From: Lunularia cruciata
Taxonomy: Eukaryota; Streptophyta; Marchantiopsida; Lunulariales; Lunulariaceae
Direction of reading: 5' to 3'
Assembly (NCBI GenBank): GCA_948567375.1
Contig: OX419761.1
Location: 12,934,243 to 12,998,242, forward strand
Length of the DNA: 64,000 nt
This document shows positions 52,262 to 62,081 of the stretch, in pieces (position 1 is the stretch's first letter; each line of letters starts with the position of its first letter). A program made the position numbers and the translations under genes. The notes below the pieces were generated by a model, which saw nothing but the letters and a program-made list of their open reading frames with translations, searched no databases and was not told the origin of the DNA.

Positions 52262-52933
52262 GAGAAAGGTAATGCACCTAGAATCTATGTACCCTACGAT
52301 GCGAGTCTTTCTACGCTTATGGTCTCTTCAGGAGTATTGACAGTACGTACACACGTGTAGGACTCGCCATGGATAGCTGAATCTCAGGAGGTCCGTTTCA
52401 CTGCTAGACACCCGCAACGCATAAGCAGGCGACTTTCTATCACCGACTAATGAGAGTTCCTGAACCGTGCTGCTTGGCACTCCTCTTGTTATCATGATAC
52501 GCACAGTTTGAGCTATGGGGGATCAATTGTATACTTAACATCAGAAGTGTCGGTGGTTCTTGCCGGCTCGATTCATACACGCTGTGATTCTAGGCTCGTG
52601 CGTGTGGGTGTGCGACGATTGCGCATTCGTCGACCTTCCCGTAAGTGGACGCGGGCTTTAAGAAGTTAGTGGGACTCTGGTTTCGCAGAAAGGGAATAGA
52701 TGGTTCTTCTCAAGTTTCAGAGACCAGCGTTCAATACATACGCTCTGCCTCCTCCGACTCCTATCTCCACTCTCTGCAGGAAGTTGCTGAGCTTGCCCAT
52801 CAACAGAGCCGATCACACAACGATTGCTACTTCCCTGCCTAGACTGTTCTGTGATCTGAATAATCTTAGTCGAGAATTGCCGCCCCAACTTCCTACGGTG
52901 TGTTTAGGGGCTTAAACCCAAGTACCCCACCTT

Positions 52934-53022
52934 AGCCCCATGTTACCTTTTTTGTCTCTCCCTTGTACGGGCTTGATGGGGTCTTCCCATCCTTCATTTT
53001 TCCTACGCGGTCGCCTTTTACT
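52934..53022 (+). mobile_element. Tail-only LINE insertion (copy 4)
   Basis: The 89-bp insertion starts AGCCCCATGTTACC (half of the first palindrome), contains GTCTCTCCCTTGTACGG, the second hairpin and the end CTACGCGGTCGCCTTTT. A perfect 13-bp target-site duplication AGTACCCCACCTT lies at 52,921-52,933 and 53,023-53,035. Unit A lacks it at the matching place (about 49,868). Confidence 0.92.
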
Positions 53023-53458
53023 AGTACCCCACCTTCAGATTCACAAGTTTCTGATCGCAAAACATAACTCTCGATGATTACTATCACTTCTCCCTCCAAG
53101 AACCGCGCTCTACAAATGAGATATACAAGCAGACTACATCCCTGGTGTAATTGATTACTACATTCCTGTCTAGACTGTTCTATAATCTGAATAATCTTAG
53201 ACAAGAACTGCTGCCACAACTATGGTAGGGTTTAGGGTTTAAACCCAAGAGCCTCGCCGAATAAAATCATCGCGCTGTAGATTGACAAGTCTCTCACAGC
53301 CATAGATAACACTCCATGAGTTCTATCACTCCTCCCCACAAGAACCGCTTATATTTCTACGAATCAGATATACAGCCCACATTTAAATTCTCGAAGGTTA
53401 TTCCTTAGAGCCCACTCTTAAGTTTACCGCAGATTCGGAATGAAACAAGACTATTTTG

Positions 53459-54029
53459 GTCGAGAGCTTCTTCGTCTGACCAGTTGCGTCTGATATCAAA
53501 TGGATGATGACGTCTAAGAGCCGCTTATCTTCCCTGGAACAGATATACAACCTACACTAAAATCCTCCAAGGGAATGAAACAAGACTATTTTGCTCGAGA
53601 GCTTCGTCGTCTGACCAGTCGCGTCAGATCTCAATCGGGTGATGACGTCTAAGATCCGCTTATCTCTCCTGGAACAGACATACCAGCTACACTAAAATCC
53701 TCCAAGCTTATTTACTTGAGCCCATTCTTCAGTTTAACGCATATTAGGAATGAAACAAGGGCTACAGCATATTGATCGAGCGTCTTTGTCTGACCAACCG
53801 CTTTGTTGCAGTTGGGTGGTGACGACGAATTCGATTCACGAGATCGACGCGACGAGATGCGATGCAGGGGTCGAGACCTCCTTCGCCTAACCAACGGAGT
53901 CTGGCCTCAGTTGAGTGGTGACAAAGAAGTAACCCGAGTTACATCGATGCTGTGGAGGGGTCGAGAACTTCTTCGTCCGACCAACCGCGTCTGGTCTCAG
54001 TTGGGTGGTGACAGAGAAGTAACTCGGGT
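53459..54029. repeat. Degenerate tandem array with TCGAGAnCTTCTTCGTC core
   Basis: A block with the core TCGAGAGCTTCTTCGTCTGACC followed by GTGGTGAC recurs at about 53,460, 53,594, 53,775, 53,871 and 53,961, with spacing shrinking from about 135-180 to 90 bp. One further copy lies in unit A at about 50,337. The last two copies share GAAGTAACYCGRGTTA at their ends. It looks like a decayed minisatellite upstream of the U6 units. Confidence 0.7.
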
Positions 54030-54059
54030 TAAAAATAGCGGAGATCGATGAGATGGAGT

Positions 54060-56570
54060 GGCGGCGGGGAGAATGGTATTTCGCTTGTTTATCCTCCCCG
54101 ACGATGTAGTACCATCCCGGGTGATGTTAAGCAATTTTGGAGCATGTTTAGGTTATTTAAATAATACTTAACTTATGGTTTAAAAGATTATCCTCTTTCC
54201 ATAGTTAGAGACATTAATATACAGATAGTTTTGTGCTTCTCAGTTCTTGTTTTTAATGTTTACATGTAATCCAAGAAGTTCGAAGGAAGCAAATATATTT
54301 ATCTTTTTGAAGTCTGAAAAATTCTCCAAAATATGTGAATATTTTTTACTACTTCTCGGAACTTTGATTGTCAGAATTACTTTAATCAAAGTATAAAAAC
54401 TTAGATACGATATAATAGTGAGAAAGTATAAAATGTAAAAGTCATGTTATTAAAGTATATTGTATAGTGTAAGACTCTGGGTTTGGTTGAAGAATGTTTA
54501 AGAGGACAAGTAGACATCGGAAAGATTGTTATTATGAAATATATTCACCATCCCTTTAATTGATTTCACTAACTCATCCATTGATCCCATAATTACCTGT
54601 TGAATCACAAATTTCTCTCCCTGGAGTCTAGAAAGAAAAGAGATGGATGAAGTGGAGAAGTGATTTGCAAAACTATGTGAATGGCTCATTTCTCGAATCT
54701 AGAGCAAGACTGGTCTTGAAGGAATTGGCTTAAGGGAGTGGGCGTTCAGGAATACTGTTGAAATACCGGGACTGTGAAAACCAGAAAGGCGTTGTGCGAG
54801 TAGGGTGTGATTAGCTTCTCGAGTCCAAACAAGAGTTGTGCTGATTACATCCAACACCGTAGGTTTGGAGCTTGAATCAGACAACCGTTCTGCAGAAATG
54901 AAGCGCGGCACAGGAACTTCTGATACGGTTTTTCTTATCTGAAGAATACTGGAGAATGTTCCCTTGTCAAAGATTTTATAAACATAGACGTACCTTTTGA
55001 AGTTATAAAATGGCTTGGTCGAGCAAGTTCAACATCTTTCTGCACGTCCTGCAATTGCACAATACCGGGGAGTCGTGGACAAACGTAATCTACTAGGACA
55101 CGAAGCTTCCTTACCATGTCGTTGTGCGTTTACTGGCTAAATTATATCAGGAGGGGCATTATTTCTGTCATGATGGCCGCTGGTCGATATGTACTCTGTA
55201 TACGTAACATGCGGCTGAAACTGCATAATTAACGTCGGGGGTAACGTGCATTTGCTTGCTCCCCAAGAAACTGGACTCCATGTCCCTTGGATATGTTCAA
55301 GGATGTTGGGAAGTGGTCACTCCCTCCGCACGCTTGGAGCTCTGGCAAATCTGGATACGAGACTGGTTTCTGAAGTACTTTACTTCTGAGCAGAACCTTG
55401 CTCAATGTTATCGTTGATCTCTCTCACCCGCTTACAGGTTACAGCCCATAATGACACTCTTAAGTGACTCGTGCTGCGACGATTTGGTCTCCGGAATGAA
55501 GTAAACCACTGGAGTTTAACTCTTAAACCTCCCTTCAGGAATACTATGTCAGTATCGATCTTAGTATGATCGAAGTGAGTAGAAACGTCCTATCCTGGTG
55601 CTTTGATGTCTTAACTTCTTGACGAGTCCTTCCCAACAGAGAAAATGATCTGTCTGCAAGCTCGACAACACTATCATCCACAGGCCGACGTGTAACCCAC
55701 CCAACTCAGAACCCCAAACATCTCCAGGACGAAATGCACTCACCTTCTCGTCAATTCAGGCAGACCTCCTTCGTAATTGAAAGACCTCGTCGAAAGCGCT
55801 CCACATTGAATCCAGGGTTTTCGTCAAGTTCACTAAGCCATGACGCTCGTAAGGCCGTTCAAGACTCTAATCCTTATGAACTTAAGTCACCATACTGCAA
55901 CCGAACTGTACTTCTTGTTTGATGGAGTGCCAGAAACAAGACTATGCGTTAGCTACGGTTGATCAGATGAAACTTATGCCCGAGAGTGCTCGTCAACAAC
56001 AGTTCACACATGAGCAACCATGAACCGAGGTCAACCAAAAGGCAGTGCCAAGCTACTTCCAAGAGAGTCAATCCCGATGATTTTATTCTTTACTGAGGAT
56101 TCCCAGAATGCGTTGTCCAATAGATTCACTCGATGACCAAAAGAGCTTGACTAAATCGAAATGAGGTACAACAAGTCCACTCAGATCGCACGGCCTCGAT
56201 GTGACTCCGAGAGTGTAAAGTAATGCTTTGAACTAGCAATTTCTAGCTCAACTTTCTGCTCAAAACTCTAATTCTCGAGTTTTGTCTTCCATGGGCACTG
56301 GCAACAAGTCTACTTCCCCAGCTCTAAAACAGGGAAGAGAAACTTAAAACACTGCAGAAAGAACTTCCAGAACTTCCTTAAGATAAGTCGAAATTGAAGC
56401 TCGAGGTGCATCGTCCGGATATTTGCCCATCATATACATGTGAAGTAAATGTATTGCAATCAAACAAGGACACTACTCGCCTGTCTGAAAAAATGAATTG
56501 CAGAGCGAAGCTAACTAGCTTAACTTCACTTGACTAATATACATCTGCTTAACGCAGAGGGCTAGATTCG
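54060..56570. other. Region without a recognised gene, possible exons on the minus strand
   Basis: On the minus strand an open segment at about 55,045-54,987 is bounded by a TTGCAG acceptor and an AAAAG/GTACGT donor. A TATCAG acceptor then opens an in-phase segment down to 54,699. A donor AAG/GTGAGT is visible near 55,737. These could be exons of an unknown gene, but no family is recognisable and no start is clear, so I do not call a gene. The stretch 54.1-54.5 kb is AT-rich. Confidence 0.35.
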
Positions 56571-57941
56571 CTACATTGCGCAACCACTGCTGCTAATGGG
56601 AGCAGTTCCCGCACCTGAGACATCAGCATTGAACCTCCGCTTTGCAGATTTGCTCCGGAAACACCACACTTCAAAGGCCTCAGTTAAGTCGGGATATCGA
56701 GCTTGCTCAGTCTTCAGCCAATCTGCCAAGATTTCTGCTTGCTCAGACGAAGGTAAAGACAAAATGAGAGACACGAAAGCCAACTCTATCGTTTGAGATA
56801 GGTCCCCGTCCATGCGCTGAGACATCTTCCCGGACGTGAAGTTTGCATCCAAGAGGGGTTTTATCTCCCGAATGTACGGAAGCCATAGCTTGACTAACTG
56901 TGTGCGCTGCTCAGCGGGTAAAATAACATTACCATATCCCACGGCCTCCAAGACTTTAGACGTAAGATCCACCACCTTGAACTTGGTCTCCCAGAAGACA
57001 TCCTTGGATCTATCGTCAGTCAGGACCTTCAACAGATACTCAGAGGTCTCAACCCACCGAACGACCATTTCATGCAGTAATCCTACCCTTGGAAGAACCC
57101 GCGCAGCCCACGCGAGATCGGATACTTTCTCCAGGACAAATTTCTCTGTCAAATCCAGCTCTAAGCCTGCTTCTGGCAGAAGAGCTGCTAACTCCAATCT
57201 GAATCCTTCGAAAAGCTCTGAAAAACATTTCTTTAGCTCAACCTTCACTGATTCGTCAGCTACTAGTAAGGGTGCATCTTCATCCTCTACAAGCATGTAC
57301 TCTACTTGCTCTTGAGCCGCGGCTTTCAACTCGCTCGGGAAGTTTTCCAGCACTTCAGGGGACTTCCTTTCCGGCAATGTTGCCACTCGGATTGCAGAAA
57401 TGAAAACGTTACGAACAGCCTCTGAATCTACCGGTTGAATCCGAGCCAGGACGGGTAAAATCGAAGATCCCAGCATTGGTAGCGTTTTGAGCATCTCTTC
57501 CTCCTCATTCTCTTCCCACGGTACAGCTTCCAAATACTGCATGCATTTATCAACAATACCGTCGCACCCAAGTTTTGAAGCGACCTTCAGAATACCAAGG
57601 GCGTTCTTCACATTGTGCCACATATCGGCAAGGGTTTCTTCTTTGGCATACAGAAGCCGCAAGAGCGTGATATGGTGATCAACATCACTTTCAGAACAGA
57701 AGAGCTCTATACAGTTGCGAGAGTCAAGAAGGTGATATGTTGGCCAATCATCAGACAACCGGGATCCAAAATACTTGCTGTGTTCAGATAAAATGCTCGA
57801 GTGGCAGTAGAACCAGTCATCTTTGCCATCAACTGTTCTCAACCTCACTATCACATCACTAGTGGATCGGTCCCCAATCTTGGCTCCAGACTCTGCTGAT
57901 AAATCCGTGAGGTTCTCCTTCTTGATTTCCTTTTCGGCCAT
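56571..57941 (-). CDS. BTB/POZ domain protein, At3g05675/At1g63850-like
   Basis: The product has 456 residues in one frame without introns. Residues about 25-140 form a BTB/POZ fold (SDVIVRLRTVDG, FYCHSSILSEHSKYF), a dimerisation domain that often serves as the substrate adaptor of CUL3 ubiquitin ligases. It is followed by the acidic motif AVPWEENEEEEM at 139-150, which is typical of the plant-specific At3g05675/At1g63850 family. The remaining 300 residues are a mostly helical region with the conserved LPYIREIKPLLDAN at 354-367 and no other named domain. Its partner protein is unknown. The ATG at 57,941 is the first in frame. The stop of the Rpp14-like gene lies only 211 bp upstream on the same strand, so the promoter must be short or lie inside that gene. 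Confidence 0.88.
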   Translation of the reverse strand: MAEKEIKKENLTDLSAESGAKIGDRSTSDVIVRLRTVDGKDDWFYCHSSILSEHSKYFGSRLSDDWPTYHLLDSRNCIELFCSESDVDHHITLLRLLYAKEETLADMWHNVKNALGILKVASKLGCDGIVDKCMQYLEAVPWEENEEEEMLKTLPMLGSSILPVLARIQPVDSEAVRNVFISAIRVATLPERKSPEVLENFPSELKAAAQEQVEYMLVEDEDAPLLVADESVKVELKKCFSELFEGFRLELAALLPEAGLELDLTEKFVLEKVSDLAWAARVLPRVGLLHEMVVRWVETSEYLLKVLTDDRSKDVFWETKFKVVDLTSKVLEAVGYGNVILPAEQRTQLVKLWLPYIREIKPLLDANFTSGKMSQRMDGDLSQTIELAFVSLILSLPSSEQAEILADWLKTEQARYPDLTEAFEVWCFRSKSAKRRFNADVSGAGTAPISSSGCAM

Positions 57942-58152
57942 AACTTACATGGGAAGTACCATTCTATGATCAAGCTAGGCTTGGGGAGGAAGGAAGTAGG
58001 CAGACTCCCCTGTGACTCTCCCCCTGTCTTCTCAGATTTTGTGATCAACAAGATTCAAGTTCTAGTTGGCATGAGCTGGGTAAGGTCAACTCGCTTCAAA
58101 GAAACAACGTGTATGTCCCAGAAACATTGCCAAGACGACCACTCTTCCTTGT

Positions 58153-59005
58153 TTACCCCTGAAGATCTACTGGTATATTTGCTGTTGATAGAAGAGACGG
58201 GGAAGATTCCAGCACTTGAAGTTGGAATTGAGAACCTTTGAACAAAGTTACGAAAGCCGTGGAAGCGCAAATCCTCGCCTCGTCCCTGCAGATGACAAAA
58301 AGAATTGCTTTGAGGGTAGAGTGGGATAACTGATACATTTCGGAACCAGTCATGTGACTTGACTAGATGAAACTAGCTCGGTTAACAGACCAATTCATAT
58401 AAAACTGTTTTCACACAAAATGAGTAGTATGTGCTGTTCCATCAAGAGGGGTATGTCGAGAGGAAAGACTTATGTTGCTGCACTGAACTTACGGACTGCT
58501 CTAATAATACTGTTTGGCGAATAGAAAGAGTAAAGCAGGATGACCACGGTAAAATGTCTTACACCCTACCTCTGCTTGCAACGAATTATAGCAGTGCGGC
58601 TTTCTTCTTCGAAAGATACAAGATCATGAGGAACTGCTCCACCAATCACGCCATACATCCCTGTGAGAGCGGCGTCCAGAATCTCTAATATGACTTGTCC
58701 GGTGATTTTGGAAAGGCCATGGGTGGGAGATCTGTTCAACCGAGCAGTCAGAGGTTCGACGTTGGTTAGAGAGGAGAAGCAGCCATTGTTTACAAGAGAA
58801 TGGCTTTCAGAAGGGAAGCTGAGAAGTAGTTTGACGCATAGATGAACTCTTTAGAATCACCAACTAACCAGGCATATTCTCTGCAACACTGAGGGCCCAG
58901 GTGACCTGCAATTAAGTTCACATATATCAATGGCCACACTTACAAAGAAATTCGGAGAAAAGTGTGTTCCTGCTGATGTCGAGTTCCGACCTTCTTTTTC
59001 GACAT
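58153..59005 (-). CDS. RPP14: Rpp14/Pop5-family RNase P/MRP protein subunit, 3 exons
   Basis: Subunits of this family support RNase P and RNase MRP in tRNA 5' processing and rRNA maturation in the nucleus. Exons are 59,005-58,944, 58,848-58,570 (or starting at 58,818) and 58,285-58,153. Donors are GTAAGT and GTAGGG, and the second acceptor is a strong TCATCTGCAG. Phases agree, giving 157 or 147 residues starting MSKKKVGTRHQQEH. The core GGAVPHDLVSFEEESRTAII and the following TAFVTLFKGSQFQLQVLESS line up with the human RPP14 region around DILTYEEKTLSAILR and its LLGSYKG strand, by memory. The start is the first in-frame ATG after a stop. Which of the two exon-2 acceptors is used is uncertain. 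The N-terminal part is divergent, and Pop5 is the alternative family member. Confidence 0.68.
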
Positions 59006-61993
59006 GGCATGTGCAAACAAGTCAAACTCCTCCTTCCATCTGAACTCTAATGTCCCACCTTCGTACTTCTCAACGTGTGACAGGCCTGTAAGTGTCGAAA
59101 CTTGATGTCCACACTACACCAACAAAGTAGATATCGAGTACGGTTTGCCTTGTATTCAGTTTCCAACCTTCAAGGGTTGACGAGGCTTTACTGTCAATCC
59201 AAAGGTCGCTCCTCCAAAGACCCTAATATTCCTCTTCAGCAGAAGGATCCAACTCCTGAAACTGCAGCATTCCTCGCTCATTTCTCGAGCCGCTTATCTC
59301 ATCTAGCTCATGCTTCGCAATACCAGCTAACACTCGGTTACTGCAGTCCCAATTAATGCAAGGGTGCTACTTTTGCCATGTGCAAGTAATTCTGACCAAC
59401 CCAGTCAATGTACCCGAAATACGCGCAAATGCTTAGGCGAGGAATTTAGAGTCAAGCCAACTCCCTGCAGTTGCAATCAGCAATTCCTTCTGCTGCACGC
59501 CCAACCCAACAACAGAGGCATCAGATCAATTCCATCAGTTCAATTCCTTTTCTAGACTACACTTCTCTGAAGCACTGGCTTTACAGATAAGAACGGTCAG
59601 TTTCAAGAGAACGGCACTAAGAGCGAAATCACTTAGACCAAACGGCGAGTGCAGCGGTGCAAACTGCCTGGAAGCTCAAATCCATTTTCTCTCGAAGGAG
59701 TTCGCGCTCGTCACCCTTGTGATAAGTTTAACTAGGACTGAAATCAAGCGGCTCTCATCCACGCAGATAAGGACACTTTTGCGGCGGAACGTAAGTGAGC
59801 AGCACAAAGTGCCAGGAAACCGAACCTTGGCTGTAATTTGTAAGCGGATGATCCAACAGCCTAAACTTCGAGTCACAAACACTAAGGGGCTTCAGTGAAA
59901 GATGTAGTGCGGGAAGCTTGTGATATCCTTGCAAGCTTCTACGAAACAAGGAGCATCATAAACGATATGGAGCAGGGACTTCGCTCAACGAATGAACTCT
60001 TGTCTCCCGTCCTTACGAGGTCGTCCAACGCTTTCTTATCAAATGCAAACAACGTCTCTCTTCTCTCTCTAGACCAGCTAGCCTGAGGCACAGCGCACTG
60101 GGAAGCAATGCTCCTCTCGGCCAGAATCTGCAAGGAAGGTATCGGACACAATAGTGCTTCCCATCATGCTGAGCTGATCCCGAGTCCAAAGTAATTTCAC
60201 AACTGCTGTAAATGCCTTTCTTCTAAACCTGCAAACACTGGAAGATCTTTGGCTTTACAACTAGGCACATCCACTTGGTAGAAAGGGACAGGGGGCAGGG
60301 TGTCAGAGCAGAAAAAGGATAACAACTTGCGAATCTCCCTGATGTCATCCCTGCCAAGTTCCATCCAATCCCAACTAATTTTACTACTGAACTCCTGGAA
60401 GAACCGGAATCCACCTGCGTACCTTTCTCACGTCACTTCCTCTACACCAAATCCGATCACCTCTCCGTTGAAAGTAGTCTCTCATTTTAACCGATCAGCT
60501 CCTCCATTGATGATTCCCATCTCATCTCCCTCCTTTCTGTTGGAACCAATCTCCGTTCCTCTTTACGCTACTTACAATGCAACCCCGCCCCCAACCCTGC
60601 TCCTCCTCCTCTACGCGGTCGCCTTTCCCTCCTCTCCACCGCCCTCTACTTTCTCCTCATCACCATAGGATTTTACTGACGCACCGCAAGGGAATTACCC
60701 TCCCTTTGCTGAAATACCGAACGAACTTCGCAACTGGGCTGTCGATGTCGAACCAACCACCTCCCCTATCCTGCCGAGCCCAAAACCAGGTATTGACCGG
60801 TATTATCGAGGACCCGACAGTGACTTCCTTTGAACTTCACATCAGAACTTACCAACTGGGAAAGAAAGTAAGAACTGCAGCATGTCAGTAACTATTGCAT
60901 CTCAATTCAAGAGCCATTTTCACGGGAAGCGGGCTAAAGCTCGCATTCTCCTGCCGGATGCTGCATTACCACCGGTAGCAACTATGGTTGATGGGACTTC
61001 CATATTTGTACCTGAACAGCCCCCATTTCAGACATTCTTATTGAATGGACCTTGCTCTCTAATCTACGTGCAATAGGTCCGGTACAGAGGCCCGTTCAAG
61101 TTTTGACGTATAGACTGGAGCCTGTCCTCGGACTACCGAGGTTCGTAAACCAGTGACCTGCAGCCGGCATGTGGCTGTGTAAAATTCACTTGGTAAATAA
61201 TCGGTGGAGATAAGGAATCCTTCATTGTCCTTGAGTGAATTTCTGAGCACGCAGCACATCGGTTCCTCCCTACCTCGTTCCGAACCAACCTTCTTCTATC
61301 CCATCTTTCTCACATTCGGCGGTTCGGATGTCCGTCGCGTGGGATCACCGCAAAGCAACAGGTCGGCCGTGTTTTGAACGCGTCCATCGTGTTCGCGTAA
61401 ACGGCAGATAGCCGTGTACATGAAGGAGACTACAAACCGGGAAGTATGTTGTGCACAGCCATCTTCCCGTCACCACAATTAAGCCGGCGTTACCCATTAG
61501 TCACCCTTGATACTCAAGGTAGTAACTTTAGTTTAATATACTCTGCCACCATGCGCCTCGACTGCTGTACCTTCAATTTTTCCTTGGACAGCATGTAAAA
61601 AGTATTAGCGAATCATTTCCTGGAACACTGGACTCTAAAATCTATGAGTCTCAATTCAGATTATAAAAGCAGAAGGCTCCTGTAGATAGTCAGTCTGACC
61701 CTCAGAAACGTCGAACAACAATATTTTAGAAGCGCCAATACGTGTATCAGCAACATATCAAACAGCGATTTAGTTTTCGAAGTGAGATTGACACTCAACG
61801 TAGGTGACCAGTTTGAACATGAGACGTGGATACCCATCCAAGCAGTACTATTGGTAAGCGGGATGTAAGATGGAAGAAAAGTACAGAAGGGGCTCCACTT
61901 CAGGGCCCCAGACCTGTATGGCTTTGGTTTCTTCCTACCTACATCGGAAGTTACGTGGAGACAGATATTGCAAAGTCCTAAAGCTCTTTCACT
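59006..61993. other. Region upstream of the Rpp14-like gene, no gene named
   Basis: Several minus-strand open segments look protein-like: 60,427-60,197 (76 codons, with ISWDWMELGRDDIREIRKLL), a segment near 60,200-60,080 containing LSMMGSTIVSDTFLADSG, one ending at a GTAAGG donor near 60,015, and 59,690-59,640. They do not join in one phase with good splice sites and no family is recognisable. They may be remnants of a gene or long untranslated sequence. The plus-strand frame at 60,300-60,668 is Pro/Ser-rich and probably non-coding. Confidence 0.35.
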
Positions 61994-62072
61994 CTACCTC
62001 TAAGTCTTTTCCATGTATGGCTTGATGGGGTCTTCCCGTCCTTTTTGTTATCGCATGCGTTCGCCTCCTACT
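61994..62072 (+). mobile_element. Tail-only LINE insertion (copy 5)
   Basis: The 79-bp insertion contains GTATGGCTTGATGGGGTCTT, a diverged second hairpin and the end GCGTTCGCCTCCTAC. A 9-bp direct repeat TCTTTCACT flanks it at 61,985-61,993 and 62,073-62,081. It is the most diverged copy of the tail in the window and probably the oldest. Confidence 0.78.
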
Positions 62073-62081
62073 TCTTTCACT

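Larger units (their letters stand above)
51962..53760. repeat. U6 repeat unit B
   Basis: This direct repeat of unit A holds the second U6 gene. It has a single copy of the 101-bp 3' flank unit and lacks the insertion found at 49,698. It carries its own tail-only LINE insertion at 52,934. Its upstream end merges into the degenerate repeat array at 53,459-54,029. Confidence 0.8.

Noticed and set aside
56596-57678. Plus-strand open frames opposite the BTB gene
   Set aside because: They are shadows of the 456-codon minus-strand gene with Ser-rich, low-complexity translations and no domain.
58740-58760. GGTTCGAC word, considered as the B box of a tRNA gene
   Set aside because: No A box, acceptor stem or anticodon arm can be placed around it, and it lies inside the second exon of the Rpp14-like gene.
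59892-60086. Plus-strand 63-codon frame starting MKDVVREACD
   Set aside because: It looks protein-like but has no splice signals or homologous family that I recognise, and overlaps open segments on the other strand that look equally good.
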